From NCBI GenBank assembly GCA_002838205.1, contig CP017950.1, positions 1,804,858-1,868,857 on the forward strand: DNA of 64,000 nucleotides. Reading direction: 5' to 3'. Both the position numbers and the translations under genes were made by a program. Shown here piece by piece: positions 1-9,972 of this stretch. Position 1 is the first letter of the stretch. Each line of letters starts with the position of its first letter. The DNA comes from Tenericutes bacterium MZ-XQ (GTDB lineage: Bacteria > Bacillota_I > Bacilli_A > Acholeplasmatales > Acholeplasmataceae). The notes under the pieces are model-generated. The model saw nothing but the letters and a program-made list of their open reading frames with translations. It made no database searches and was not told the origin of the DNA.

Positions 1-1147
1 TTTCCTTTGTATAAATTGTTTTAGTAAATTCATCAAAATCATTTATAATGCTAGATTCATACCTATCAAATGATTTTCTTTCTTTTTGATGACCATTGAA
101 AATATTTCGTATATAGTATATAAAATCCATCCCAGCTTTTACTCTAAACTGTGAATTTAAAGTGAAATTATATGTTGGCTTTAGATCGTTGAAATCAGCT
201 CCATTCACATCAGATGGTCGAATAGACTGGTTTTCATCATAAAAGAGAATGATGTGTTTTGCTGCTAATTTAATCCAATCTAGTTCAGTACCTTGATTAG
301 ATAAACCAAATTTTTCGTTTTGGAGATCCATTGATCTATAATTGGTTATATTTTTACGTTGTCTTAAGCGATGTGCTTCATCAACAAGTAAAATATCATA
401 CTCATTAGGATTTAAATCCATAGGTCCGATTACCATAGATGATTTTAATCCATCCACATGTTTAAATGCTTTTTTTAAAGTGTTTCGAAGTGAAGTCATT
501 GAAACAATCAAACCTATTTTATTAGTTTTTAGCTCTTCATCTTGTAAAAGGTATTTTGTTAGAAATGTTGCTAAAACTGTTTTACCTGAACCTGGTAACC
601 CATTTATAAAATAAATACCTTGTTCTTGATTTTTATTTTTTTTAACAATGTCATCTCTGATAGTTTTCGTCACATCAAGTTGATCTTCACTTAATGCCTT
701 GTAAGGTGAGAATTTGAAAATGTCTGAGTTTTCAATTTCAATCAAGTCTTTATTTGCTAAACTAATCTTTCTTAATTTATTCCAAATATCGCCTATCTTA
801 TATTGATAATTGATTCTTTCATAGTAATCTGAGTTTACTAATCCTCCGGTTTTATTAGTAACTTTAAATTTGCCATCCGCAGACATATATTTAATTAATG
901 AAGATTCTATGTCTAATGTTGCAGACTTATTGAAATCAGAATCAGATATTAATTGCAACTTATTAAAAAGTTGCTTTTCTGGATTATCATAATGTTGTTT
1001 CATCCTGGAGTGGAGATTATATGTTTCTCCAATGTATATTTCTTTATGATTATGTATCAAGTAAACAACCGGCCAGTTTTGGCCGTATTTTTCTGATTTT
1101 AATATTGAGATATCTTTTGGAAAATTAAACTCTTTTATTCTAAGCAT
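1..1147 (-). CDS. GIY-YIG nuclease domain plus DUF2075 helicase-like protein (C-terminus beyond window)
   Basis: About 382 residues are visible; the gene runs off the left edge. The ATG at 1145-1147 has a strong GGGGGAGG upstream. Residues about 20-80 look like a GIY-YIG nuclease fold (WPVVYLIHN, then EIYIGET and a following Arg). A P-loop ATPase follows, with Walker A GLPGSGKT near residue 182 and Walker B LLVDEAHR near residue 251, typical of the DUF2075/Schlafen-like helicase group. The family is linked to nucleic-acid processing and is often found near restriction or defence genes. It lies downstream of the NUDIX/DUF3427 pair on the same strand but is separated by a probable terminator, so it may have its own promoter. 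The exact substrate is unknown. Confidence 0.85.
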   Translation of the reverse strand, partial: MLRIKEFNFPKDISILKSEKYGQNWPVVYLIHNHKEIYIGETYNLHSRMKQHYDNPEKQLFNKLQLISDSDFNKSATLDIESSLIKYMSADGKFKVTNKTGGLVNSDYYERINYQYKIGDIWNKLRKISLANKDLIEIENSDIFKFSPYKALSEDQLDVTKTIRDDIVKKNKNQEQGIYFINGLPGSGKTVLATFLTKYLLQDEELKTNKIGLIVSMTSLRNTLKKAFKHVDGLKSSMVIGPMDLNPNEYDILLVDEAHRLRQRKNITNYRSMDLQNEKFGLSNQGTELDWIKLAAKHIILFYDENQSIRPSDVNGADFNDLKPTYNFTLNSQFRVKAGMDFIYYIRNIFNGHQKERKSFDRYESSIINDFDEFTKTIYTKE

Positions 1148-1299
1148 GATACCTCCCCCTAAACTAACATTTCGAAAAATCCTTTTATATCTTTATTTCA
1201 ATCAATGATTTTTCTTGTTTTATATATAATAATTATGTTAAATCCATTTTACTATATAAAATAACTTATAACAAGTTCTTAATTGCTTATAAGCTAGCT

Positions 1300-1331
1300 A
1301 AAAATTATCCAGAGAAATTATGGGATAATTA
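1300..1331 (-). terminator. Probable terminator after the NUDIX gene
   Basis: On the minus strand ATTATCC and GGATAAT form a hairpin followed by TTTTTAG, just past the NUDIX stop codon. The stem is short and AT-rich, so confidence is moderate. Confidence 0.45.
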
Positions 1332-1336
1332 GCATG

Positions 1337-1735
1337 TTAAAAGTCTAATCTATTTATTAGATGTTGTATCACTGGTATATCTGCTTGAGCAAAATCATAA
1401 TTTGTCATTTCTAAAAGCGTTAACCATTTACTATCAATATGTTCACTAATGTTTAAAGATCCAGAAACAACTTCACACTCATAGCAATGCATGGTTAGTA
1501 TAAATGAGTTATATTCATGCTTTACTGTTAAAATAAAATCATTAACTTTGATATCTGTGTTTAGTTCTTCTTTTATCTCCCTGATCAAAGCTTCTTGATG
1601 TGATTCACCCAGTTCTATTTTTCCACCCGGAAATTCCCATTTTTTTGCCAACTCCCCCTTATCAGCTCTTTGAGCACAAAATATCTTATCCTCTTTTCTA
1701 ATGATTGCTGCCACAACTTCTATACTTTTTTTCAT
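1337..1735 (-). CDS. NUDIX hydrolase, MutT/8-oxo-dGTPase type
   Basis: 132 aa, the usual MutT length. The Nudix box lies at residues 38-60 (G38, E44, R52, E53, E56, E57), so the metal-binding residues are all present. Such enzymes hydrolyse (d)NTPs such as 8-oxo-dGTP, or other nucleoside diphosphate derivatives. The start codon overlaps the stop of the upstream helicase (ATGA), and AGAGG lies in the end of that gene, so the two are probably translationally coupled. Coupling to a PLD-DEAD-DUF3427 helicase suggests a joint role in DNA repair or phage defence rather than general pool cleaning. That last point is inference. Confidence 0.9.
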   Translation of the reverse strand: MKKSIEVVAAIIRKEDKIFCAQRADKGELAKKWEFPGGKIELGESHQEALIREIKEELNTDIKVNDFILTVKHEYNSFILTMHCYECEVVSGSLNISEHIDSKWLTLLEMTNYDFAQADIPVIQHLINRLDF

Positions 1736-4677
1736 ATTTCAACCTCTGTAAGTTTAATGTATAGTCCCTCTGGAATAATCTGATCAAGTTTAAACAAAAA
1801 CCTAATTGGTTTGTTTCTCTCAAAACTAATTACATTCATTTTTCCCAAATAAGTTAATTCATTACTATACCCTTTATTTATACTTTCATTACTAGCAAAC
1901 TTTCTAACCAATAAATGAATATTTATATTTCTTTTTTGATGATTGATCAAATCCTTACCAACTGAGCTAACTTGACTAGTTGAGTTGGGTGATTCCCATT
2001 GAAATAGTGATCTACTCACGAAATGGTCAGCATAATTTATGCTTTCTTTAACCGCAATTTTATTTAAATTCACAAAAACAAAAAAGTTTTTATCTATTTT
2101 GATTAAACCGCTCATGATCATCCCTTGGAAACTCTTATTAAAACGAGCTAAATGAGGGATATCGATTTTATTATAGCTATAATATGGTTTTAAAAATGGA
2201 TATCCATAATTATGATAACCAAAATCATCCATATATCTTAGTAATCCATAATCAATTGTATGTTCCACAAAATCTTTATAAACACTATCATTTAGTTTCT
2301 TCATTAAAGACTCCGCTAAAGAAATATTATCATCCTGGATAGTTATAGGTTTACCATATTTACTTTTTTCTGTAGATGAAAAATACTGATGATTTAAATA
2401 ATTTAGCGCATGATTAAAATCTTCTATACTAGGTGATTCAATATATTTCCATAGAGATTTAAATATATCTTTTCTGACCATTGATTTCTGATCTAATAAT
2501 ACTCTTAAGATTGCAAACTCATATACTCTTTTTATAGGTAATTGAGAATCAAAAAATTTAATAAATTCATGTTTCTCATTATCACCAACTATATTAATAA
2601 GATTGTCGTCATCTTCAATATCGGCTACGAATTTTAAATAAGATCCTTTTTTCTTGATCATTCTTACCGGATCGATACCCTCTAATCCAAACTGTGTGAT
2701 CATAGGATACTCATAAAGTCTATCTTCATCATAAGGCATATTTATTTTAACTTCTTGATATGCTTCCTTCAAGTACTTAATCTCATTAAAATTAACTGAT
2801 TCTAATTGTGACAAAATTCTTTGCTTTGATATTTCATCAAGTCTAATAAATGTATCGCCTGGTATGTCAAAAAAGTCCTTTTTTGTCATGAGCATCAAGT
2901 CTTCTTTATCATATGACTTATCCCCAGATAAAGCAATAGGAAGTAAAAATGTCTTGTTATGATTACCAATAAAGTCCAATACAGTCAAATATTCTTTATT
3001 TAAATAATGTCTAAGCCCTCTACCTAATTGTTGTGTAAATATAATGGGTGATTCTGTTGGTCTTAACATCAAAACTAAATTTAAACTAGGTATATCAATA
3101 CCTTCGTTAAATATGTCTATAGTAAATATATAAGAAAGTGTATCATCATCATTTTCTAATCTTTCAATAGCTATATCTCGTTCTTGATTGTCATTTTCAC
3201 CAGTTAGGTAAACTGCTGAATAACCTCTTCTATTAAACTCTTCAGCCATATATTTTGCGTGTTTTATGTTTACACAAAATCCTAATGCTTTTCTTTTTTT
3301 ACCTTTTACAACATGATCTTCAATATTCTCTATGATCATGTCAACTCTTGCCTTAATATTTAATTTTTCTGCTAATTTATCTATGTCTGATAAATTTACA
3401 TCACTTAAATCTGTTACTATATCGTTAATCCCAAAGTAATGAAAAGGAACAACAAGGTTATGATGCAAGGCTTCTCTTAATCTAATCTCAACAGCAATGT
3501 TGTGATCATATAATTTAAATATATTAAGTGCATCTGTTCTTTCAGGGGTTGCAGTCATTCCTAATAGAAACTTAGGTTTAAAGTGATTGATTATTTTTTG
3601 ATATGTGCTTGCAGCAGATCGATGTGCTTCGTCAATAATAATATAATCAAATGCTTTTTGATTATAATTATTTAAAACTTCAGTTTTACTCATCATAGTA
3701 TTTGTAGCAAAAATATAGTCTTGTTCATAATCCTTGGTGTTTCCAGTTAATAAACCCATTTTTTTATTAGGATGTATGAGTTTAAAAGCTTTGATTGCTT
3801 CTTTAAGAATTTTTTCTCTATGAACTACAAACAATACTCTCAATGGGTTTATTTGAAGAGCATCAAATGCTGCTAAAAATGTTTTTCCCGTTCCCGTGGC
3901 TGCAATCACAAGAGCTTTCGATTCTCCCTGTTTTCTAAGCTCGTGTAATCGACGTAAAGCTTGCTCTTGCATATAATTAGGCCTTGGTAACGATTTTTGG
4001 TCAATAGTAAGTTTTTGCTTTAGTTCATTTTTATCGATATCAATAAAATCAGATAGATCACTCAAAAACATGTGCGCTTCAGATTGATTCATAAATGCAA
4101 GAATTTGATTATACAATTCTTTATCATAAGAATCATATTTAGTATAATATTCTTGTTTATACTCGTCTATATAATTGGGTGTCAACTCTATAGATTCACT
4201 CCATAAATAATCAAATTCTTCTTTTATGATATCAAATAAGTTATCTGCTTTTGTAACAACAGATAAATTCCATTCTTGATTTGATTTTAATGCACTTTGG
4301 CTTAAATTAGACGATCCGATATAAATTTTAATGCTATCTCCCATATCAAATATATATCCCTTAGTATGAAATCCATTATGATGTGACGCACTGCCTGTTT
4401 GATATATTTTTGTTTCTATATTATTATATTGCAAGAGAGTTTCAAGAGCTTCTGGATCAGTTCCATTCATGTAATTTGTAGTAATAATTTTCCCGTATTT
4501 GTTACTATTATTGAAAATTTTTAACTCTTCTGATAGGATGCTTATTGCAGAATTATGTACAAAAGCAACTGAAAAATAAAACTGATTACAGTTTGAAAGT
4601 GAATCTTTCAGTTCATGATAAAACGATCTGGTAGGTTTGTTTGTTATTAAATTTAATTCAAAGTTTGCTCTTTGCAT
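1732..4677 (-). CDS. PLD-type nuclease / DEAD-DEAH helicase / DUF3427 protein
   Basis: 981 aa with three parts. An N-terminal phospholipase-D-like nuclease has the HxK motif HTKGYIF near residue 105, then GSSNLSQSAL. A superfamily 2 helicase core carries AATGTGKT near residue 257, DEAHR near 345, GMTATPERTD, and the motif VI-like QLGRGLRH. A roughly 350-aa DUF3427-type C-terminal region follows. The start at 4677 is chosen because ATAGGTGG lies 5 bases before that ATG; an upstream in-frame ATG (4707) sits inside a TATAAT-rich stretch that looks like the promoter. The family is predicted to unwind and cut nucleic acid. It is coupled to the NUDIX gene. Membership is clear, the biological role is not. 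Confidence 0.9.
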   Translation of the reverse strand: MQRANFELNLITNKPTRSFYHELKDSLSNCNQFYFSVAFVHNSAISILSEELKIFNNSNKYGKIITTNYMNGTDPEALETLLQYNNIETKIYQTGSASHHNGFHTKGYIFDMGDSIKIYIGSSNLSQSALKSNQEWNLSVVTKADNLFDIIKEEFDYLWSESIELTPNYIDEYKQEYYTKYDSYDKELYNQILAFMNQSEAHMFLSDLSDFIDIDKNELKQKLTIDQKSLPRPNYMQEQALRRLHELRKQGESKALVIAATGTGKTFLAAFDALQINPLRVLFVVHREKILKEAIKAFKLIHPNKKMGLLTGNTKDYEQDYIFATNTMMSKTEVLNNYNQKAFDYIIIDEAHRSAASTYQKIINHFKPKFLLGMTATPERTDALNIFKLYDHNIAVEIRLREALHHNLVVPFHYFGINDIVTDLSDVNLSDIDKLAEKLNIKARVDMIIENIEDHVVKGKKRKALGFCVNIKHAKYMAEEFNRRGYSAVYLTGENDNQERDIAIERLENDDDTLSYIFTIDIFNEGIDIPSLNLVLMLRPTESPIIFTQQLGRGLRHYLNKEYLTVLDFIGNHNKTFLLPIALSGDKSYDKEDLMLMTKKDFFDIPGDTFIRLDEISKQRILSQLESVNFNEIKYLKEAYQEVKINMPYDEDRLYEYPMITQFGLEGIDPVRMIKKKGSYLKFVADIEDDDNLINIVGDNEKHEFIKFFDSQLPIKRVYEFAILRVLLDQKSMVRKDIFKSLWKYIESPSIEDFNHALNYLNHQYFSSTEKSKYGKPITIQDDNISLAESLMKKLNDSVYKDFVEHTIDYGLLRYMDDFGYHNYGYPFLKPYYSYNKIDIPHLARFNKSFQGMIMSGLIKIDKNFFVFVNLNKIAVKESINYADHFVSRSLFQWESPNSTSQVSSVGKDLINHQKRNINIHLLVRKFASNESINKGYSNELTYLGKMNVISFERNKPIRFLFKLDQIIPEGLYIKLTEVEI

Positions 4678-4810
4678 ATATCCACCTATACAATCTAATG
4701 AAAACATTATAAAGCAATTATAACACGAAGAAGCTTTTTATAAAAAGTCCGTTATATTTGTTAAAGTTTTTATAAAAACTCATCATGTATTCATAATCAA
4801 ATACAGAAAT

Positions 4811-6169
4811 TTAGTTTAACTTATCAATCTCTTTAGCAATCTTTTTAATACTAAACTGATTAATCTTATTAATAACTGTCTGTAAATGCGTATATAGAAC
4901 AACTCTCGTAGCTTCTGTGATTTTATCCGCTTCTTTTTTGATGCTTTCAGCTGATTTTACAATCTCTTCCACCTTAGTTCTAATATACTCAATTGATCGA
5001 TCTAAAATCTCACTTTTCATCTGTTCAAACTCTTCCAATATATCTTGAGAGTCTTTAAACTGTTCTTTCTCAAAATTATAATCCTTAATGATATCTTTAT
5101 ATTTTAAACCTAAAGCTGTCACTATATTTAAAAACACGATAAAATATTGCGGTCTAACCATATACATCTTATCATACCCAAATACTTTTCTTATCGGAGC
5201 ATCATTTGTTGATTCCCATTCTAATTCGCTAATTAGTAATGCATATTCACAATTCTTCTTAACTCTATCTTTATCTAATTTTTCATAATGATCTGCATTC
5301 TTCTTTTTATTTGTTGACACAATGTTTTCGCTTTTAATTTCACAAGCAACTGATGTCAACAAATCAATATCTTTCTTCTCTTCTGTTGCGTATACTTTAA
5401 AGATGTAATCAGCTTTAGTGCCTTTGCTTTCACCAAGGGTTTTAATCGCTTCGTTATCTTTTTCCCATGTGCATGTTTCAAATCCATTTAAAGCGTGATT
5501 TTGGAACTCTTGATCGACCCATGTCTCTAACTCTTCACCCATCTTCTTAATATTCATCATAGTTTTCTCTAGTGTTAATCTTTGGATGAGTTGTTCTTTT
5601 TCCTTAAGAGTCTGTTCAAGTTCTTTTTCTTTTTCAAGCACTGCTTCACGCTTCTTAGATTCAGACACGTCTTCTAAAGCTTTCTTTTCTAATTTGATTC
5701 TTTCAATCTCACCACTTAGCTTATTGATTTGAACTTTTAAAACATTCTCTTTTTGAAGAATCGCTAAATCCATTTCTGATTTGAGCTCTTTTTGTAATCT
5801 TGATTTTTCATCATTTGATTTATCAAGTTTGTTTTTGAGGTCATTGATTTCTTTAGTATACATAATTTCTAACTCTTTTTTTACTAAAGCCTCTTTGTTG
5901 TTTAATTTTTCTTCAAGCTTAGAAATCATGATATCTTTTTCGCTTGATACCTTTTGAATATCACTTTGTTTTTCAATCTCAAATCGTTCTTTAATCGCTT
6001 TTAGTCTTCTTTCATATTCTTGATCTAAGTTTTGATCAATCTTCTTTTGAAGGATTGACATATCAATTTGATCAAGATCATACAAATCAATAATGTCTCC
6101 TTTTTTTGCGTCCACATTGAGTTGTAATTCATTTTTGCTTAATACAATTACTTCTTTAATATTTGCCAT
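4811..6169 (-). CDS. DUF2130 domain protein with long coiled coil
   Basis: 452 aa. Residues about 35-200 are a nearly continuous charged coiled coil rich in Lys and Glu. The following region (YIFKVYATEEKK, ACEIKSEN, then YALLISELE) fits the DUF2130 family, which has a restriction-endonuclease-like core; the acidic/Lys pattern D-x(n)-E-x-K (ACEIKSE) is visible. The start at 6169 is set by GGGAGGAA six bases upstream, not the ATG at 6181. The gene stands alone on the minus strand between NERD and helicase genes. A nuclease role is plausible from the fold but untested; it could instead be structural. Confidence 0.8.
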   Translation of the reverse strand: MANIKEVIVLSKNELQLNVDAKKGDIIDLYDLDQIDMSILQKKIDQNLDQEYERRLKAIKERFEIEKQSDIQKVSSEKDIMISKLEEKLNNKEALVKKELEIMYTKEINDLKNKLDKSNDEKSRLQKELKSEMDLAILQKENVLKVQINKLSGEIERIKLEKKALEDVSESKKREAVLEKEKELEQTLKEKEQLIQRLTLEKTMMNIKKMGEELETWVDQEFQNHALNGFETCTWEKDNEAIKTLGESKGTKADYIFKVYATEEKKDIDLLTSVACEIKSENIVSTNKKKNADHYEKLDKDRVKKNCEYALLISELEWESTNDAPIRKVFGYDKMYMVRPQYFIVFLNIVTALGLKYKDIIKDYNFEKEQFKDSQDILEEFEQMKSEILDRSIEYIRTKVEEIVKSAESIKKEADKITEATRVVLYTHLQTVINKINQFSIKKIAKEIDKLN

Positions 6170-6251
6170 ATTTCCTCCCATAATTTTTTTTAACTAATAA
6201 TGCACGACTAACATAGATATATCCATCGATCTCATTACTTTATATGAACAC

Positions 6252-7007
6252 CTACAGTTCGCCTAAACTTTTACTCTTTAACATCTTTACTTGTTCTATA
6301 TGTTTATTTTTAGTATCCTCATCCATCAATGTCTTATCCAGCAACAATCCTAAATATTTTTCAATATCAGACGGTGTAATCGTATCCTTAAAAAATCTTT
6401 CTGCTCTTTTTAAATGTTTGATAGAATCTGATAATTCTAATACCATAGTTTCTCTTTGAACATTAATTTTTTTCAATTTACTTCCGTTAGAAAAAACAAC
6501 CATAGGAATAATCGATTCTTCATGGACACCTAGATATTTTTCTAAAGCTTTTGTGTGTGCATAATTTTGTCTAATAGGATTATAAAACTTATGCTTCGTT
6601 CTTAAGTTTAATACTTGAGTCCAATGTGTATCTTTTTCAGAACCATAAATATATCCTGCATAATTTTTCATTTCAAAAACATAAATACCTTTTGTAGAAA
6701 TAGCTAATACATCAATTTCTGTTGTATCTGTGTTTTTTCCTTCTAAATATATATTAGTCAAGACATACTCTTTCTTAAAAATTCTTATGACTTTTCTATA
6801 TAAAACAAACTCACCATAATTGCCTTTATTGAAATAGGTTCTTAAGAAAATATTCCCGGATTTCTTTTTGTACCCAGATGTATAGAAAGTTATTAGGTCA
6901 TAAGTGAACAAAATAAACCTATATATAAAGTAAACTAAAAAAGCGATAAGTTCTGAAATAAGAATTATCAATTGTTCTAAAGGACTTTTACTTCTTCTTC
7001 TAGACAT
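6252..7007 (-). CDS. Membrane-anchored NERD-domain protein
   Basis: 251 aa from the ATG at 7007, which has AGGGGAAC just upstream; the ATG at 7058 lacks a site. A very basic N-terminus (MSRRRSKS) is followed by hydrophobic residues about 10-40, then a NERD (nuclease-related) domain with GEFVLYRKV, TEIDVLAIS and IYVFEMKNYAG, the D...E-x-K pattern of the fold. NERD proteins are thought to process DNA, often with helicases. Two neighbours also have nuclease-like folds, which strengthens the view that 1-7007 is a nucleic-acid-processing block. It is probably a single-gene unit. Confidence 0.85.
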   Translation of the reverse strand: MSRRRSKSPLEQLIILISELIAFLVYFIYRFILFTYDLITFYTSGYKKKSGNIFLRTYFNKGNYGEFVLYRKVIRIFKKEYVLTNIYLEGKNTDTTEIDVLAISTKGIYVFEMKNYAGYIYGSEKDTHWTQVLNLRTKHKFYNPIRQNYAHTKALEKYLGVHEESIIPMVVFSNGSKLKKINVQRETMVLELSDSIKHLKRAERFFKDTITPSDIEKYLGLLLDKTLMDEDTKNKHIEQVKMLKSKSLGEL

Positions 7008-7363
7008 GTTCCCCTCCATAGTATAAATCACTTTTATTATAGCACTATATTGTTTCAAAAAGGCTTCAATATTAGTAATACCCTCATTTGGATTAGATAT
7101 TCTCTTAGTTAATACTATAATAGATTGTTTAAGATACTATTACATGATAAGGTGTCATCAAAAACATTGTGTTCTAATAGTGAAACATATCAACATAGTC
7201 TGTGTAACTTAATAAGTGATTGTGATGAAACCTCATACACAAAAAAGAAATAACATAATTTTGGGTAATATGTTGAATTAGAATCCTTTTTCAAACATTA
7301 TGCGCATATATCAATTATTATGTTATAATGTTTCTAAATAAATGAAATGAAGGGGGAATTAAA
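7008..7363. other. Intergenic region between divergent genes
   Basis: About 355 bases between the NERD gene and the lipoprotein gene. A TATAAT at 7324-7329 is a likely -10 box for the lipoprotein gene, but no good -35 is seen. The rest is AT-rich with no convincing ORF, RNA gene or repeat. Confidence 0.4.
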
Positions 7364-8998
7364 ATGCTTAAAAAATTTTATTGTCTGTCAATTATCTTAT
7401 CAGTGATGTTTTTTCTTTCTGCTTGTAGCCAATCATTAAAGATTAATCAAGATGTGATCAATCACAACATCAATCATGCGTACATAAAACCTGATCACAA
7501 TGAAATATCTATTAATCGTGTTGCCTTTGCAGATACAAAATATAATCTCTTACATAACTTTACTTACGAGTATCCATCAGAAGGATTACTTCATCTACGA
7601 AATTTAGAACATGAAGAGGCAATCTATTCTATATTCGAACAAAAATTCTTAATTGAGTTTGACGATCACAACATCCAAGTCGAAACAGATCTGGCAAACG
7701 GCGCTTATATCTATGTCTATTATAAGAATCAAACTGAAGCTGTATTCGACATCAACGGTACTCAGATAGTTCCTACAGATGATTATCATATCTTAGATAT
7801 AGAAGGTAGTTTATCTAATGTTAAAGGTGTTTATGATCAAGTTATTGGCTATACTCACTATGAAACCATAACAATTCTGAAAAAAAGTGATGTTCAAGAT
7901 GGAATCCTTACCCCATCAACATCTAAATATCAAATAGACTTTCAAACAGGCGAAAGAACTCTAGTTGAAGATGAAAGCGAAAACAGCTATAATGTTGGAG
8001 ATCAATTAGGCCTAGAAACATTTGGAACAACCTCTTTAAAACAAATCGGTTTAGATGGATACACAATGACAAGCATTAGTGGTGTTTACCACGTTTACAA
8101 CAAAGATCAAAATTTGATTGCTAAGTTTGATCATCTTAATCCATATAATGTTACATTATTCGGCATGTTTGATGGTGTCATTTTATATCAAACACTTACT
8201 CAAGTTCCTGAAACAGAAGAAAACTACACATACATAAATGATAATCAAAAATATACATTAAACACATATGCGATTGATATTCTAACTGGTTCTATCCATG
8301 AGATAGACTTCAATTACGTACTAGCAAGTATATATCCTTTTAAAGATAAAGAAGGTATTTCCACATATGCAAGCGTTGCAGTCTATCCAATCGATTCAAA
8401 ACTTCTTAAAGAAGAAATGCCTGAATACTATATCATTAACGGGCAAGGAAAAATTGTAGAAACATATAATTTAATGATCAATAAACAAATCACAAGACTT
8501 GATGAATCTACTTTATATAAACCATCTAATCATACCTTCTATGATAACGACCTTAATCCAATGTTTCAAGTATCTTCAGATGCACTGATTGATACACAAG
8601 AAAAACTCATCATTACAAAACATAATAATCATTATGGTGTCGTTAGTTACCAAGGTGATGTCCTTATTCCTTTTGAATATATATCAATTGATCCAAACTT
8701 CTTTAATGGCTATACACTTGCTTATAACTCTATGAATCAACGAGTCATTATTGGTATTGATGGATCAGTAGCATACATAACTCCATCTACTACAGTGCAA
8801 GTTCCAGGATTATATATACCATCTACATCCGGTAACTTCTATAGATTTTATGACTATCAGATGAATGAACTGATTGGTTTTGATAGTGTTGCTTATCAAA
8901 TTGATAGACACCGTATCAATCATCCGTCATTTGAAGGTTATGTACTTGACTTTAAAAAATATGATGGTTATGATTATTTCATCATCGAGTATGTGTGA
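7364..8998 (+). CDS. Lipoprotein with WG-like repeat region, function unknown
   Basis: 544 aa. A lipoprotein signal peptide ends in LSAC, so the mature protein should be lipid-anchored outside the membrane at Cys21. AGGGGGAA lies six bases before the ATG. The C-terminal half has the pattern NHYGVVSYQGDVLIPFEYISI, which resembles a WG repeat (an extracellular beta-repeat), and the whole protein looks beta-rich. It is a single-gene unit with its own probable -10 box and a strong terminator. The function is not recognised; surface binding or envelope upkeep would fit. Confidence 0.75.
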   Translation: MLKKFYCLSIILSVMFFLSACSQSLKINQDVINHNINHAYIKPDHNEISINRVAFADTKYNLLHNFTYEYPSEGLLHLRNLEHEEAIYSIFEQKFLIEFDDHNIQVETDLANGAYIYVYYKNQTEAVFDINGTQIVPTDDYHILDIEGSLSNVKGVYDQVIGYTHYETITILKKSDVQDGILTPSTSKYQIDFQTGERTLVEDESENSYNVGDQLGLETFGTTSLKQIGLDGYTMTSISGVYHVYNKDQNLIAKFDHLNPYNVTLFGMFDGVILYQTLTQVPETEENYTYINDNQKYTLNTYAIDILTGSIHEIDFNYVLASIYPFKDKEGISTYASVAVYPIDSKLLKEEMPEYYIINGQGKIVETYNLMINKQITRLDESTLYKPSNHTFYDNDLNPMFQVSSDALIDTQEKLIITKHNNHYGVVSYQGDVLIPFEYISIDPNFFNGYTLAYNSMNQRVIIGIDGSVAYITPSTTVQVPGLYIPSTSGNFYRFYDYQMNELIGFDSVAYQIDRHRINHPSFEGYVLDFKKYDGYDYFIIEYV

Positions 8999-9006
8999 AA
9001 CGTCTT

Positions 9007-9033
9007 AGAGATGCAAATGCATCTCTTTTTTTA
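9007..9033 (+). terminator. Intrinsic terminator after lipoprotein gene
   Basis: AGAGATGC and GCATCTCT form an 8-bp stem with a short AAAT loop, followed by a run of T. Confidence 0.9.
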
Positions 9034-9084
9034 TTGCACTAGGTTTATGAGTTTGCTATAATAATTTCATAGGAGAAAAAGCTT

Positions 9085-9864
9085 ATGAAATTTCATTTAT
9101 GGTCATTTTTACATTATTTCATGATGATATCCCCATTTATCATCGCATACATCTTAAATATCACAACAAAAAATAAATCAGAATCATATAAACAAAACAT
9201 AGGAATCATCTTATCCGTAGTAGCAGTCTTGCTTCTAGTCTTAAGAAACATAGAAATCTTTGTGGTTGGTGGTTATGCATTCAACATGGAACTTGTCCCA
9301 CTTCAAATCTGTCATTTCGCAAACTTCGTTTTACTCTTTGCGTATATCAAGAGAAACGATACTTTATTTGGACTCGCATTCCTATTTAACCTTCCACTGG
9401 CTTACCTATCTTTAGTATTTGCTGATGGACTTGAAAACTATTCAACCATCATCAACTTTAGAGGTCAAGCATACATCTGGGGACATATGCTCATTGTCAT
9501 CATTACACTATACGCATATCTAACAGGTTTTGTGAAAGTTGATTTAAAAAGATATATCTCTGTTGCTAAACTTGTTACATTCTTATATATCTTAAGTGTT
9601 TTTGTAAACAATATCTTTAGACTATATCTAAATGCGCCATCAAATTATTTTTACACAGAACACCCAGAAAAAGGAACACCCTTAGAGTTTTTCTTTTCAC
9701 TAGGAAAAGTATCAACAATCGGTAGTTTTGAAGTTAATATCATATATATGATTTCATTACTCTTATTTGGTTACTTTGTCATCTTTATATTTTACATCTT
9801 ATGTTTTGAACTACCTTATTATCTCAAACATAAAGAACTTAGACTCATTAAGAAGAACACATAA
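9085..9864 (+). CDS. YwaF/TIGR02206-family integral membrane protein
   Basis: 259 aa with about seven hydrophobic segments. Family-like features are HLWSFLHYF at the start, VPLQICHFANF near residue 75, and the ...INFRGQAYIWGHMLIVI stretch near residue 135, where YwaF-type proteins have a conserved polar/His motif. AGGAGA precedes the ATG and a strong terminator follows, so it is monocistronic. The role of the family is not established. A transport or sensing role in the membrane can be guessed but not shown. Confidence 0.75.
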   Translation: MKFHLWSFLHYFMMISPFIIAYILNITTKNKSESYKQNIGIILSVVAVLLLVLRNIEIFVVGGYAFNMELVPLQICHFANFVLLFAYIKRNDTLFGLAFLFNLPLAYLSLVFADGLENYSTIINFRGQAYIWGHMLIVIITLYAYLTGFVKVDLKRYISVAKLVTFLYILSVFVNNIFRLYLNAPSNYFYTEHPEKGTPLEFFFSLGKVSTIGSFEVNIIYMISLLLFGYFVIFIFYILCFELPYYLKHKELRLIKKNT

Positions 9865-9865
9865 A

Positions 9866-9906
9866 AAGAACAATGCCACAGATTTTGGCATTGTTCTTTT
9901 TTTTGT
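9866..9906 (+). terminator. Intrinsic terminator after YwaF-like gene
   Basis: AAGAACAATGCCA pairs with TGGCATTGTTCTT (13 bp, 7-base loop), followed by a T run. It would also work, less well, in the reverse direction. Confidence 0.93.
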
Positions 9907-9972
9907 AATTAAAATTAAGTTGATTTCATACAGATCCTAGACTCAAATAAAATCAATCCTAAAGATACAAAC

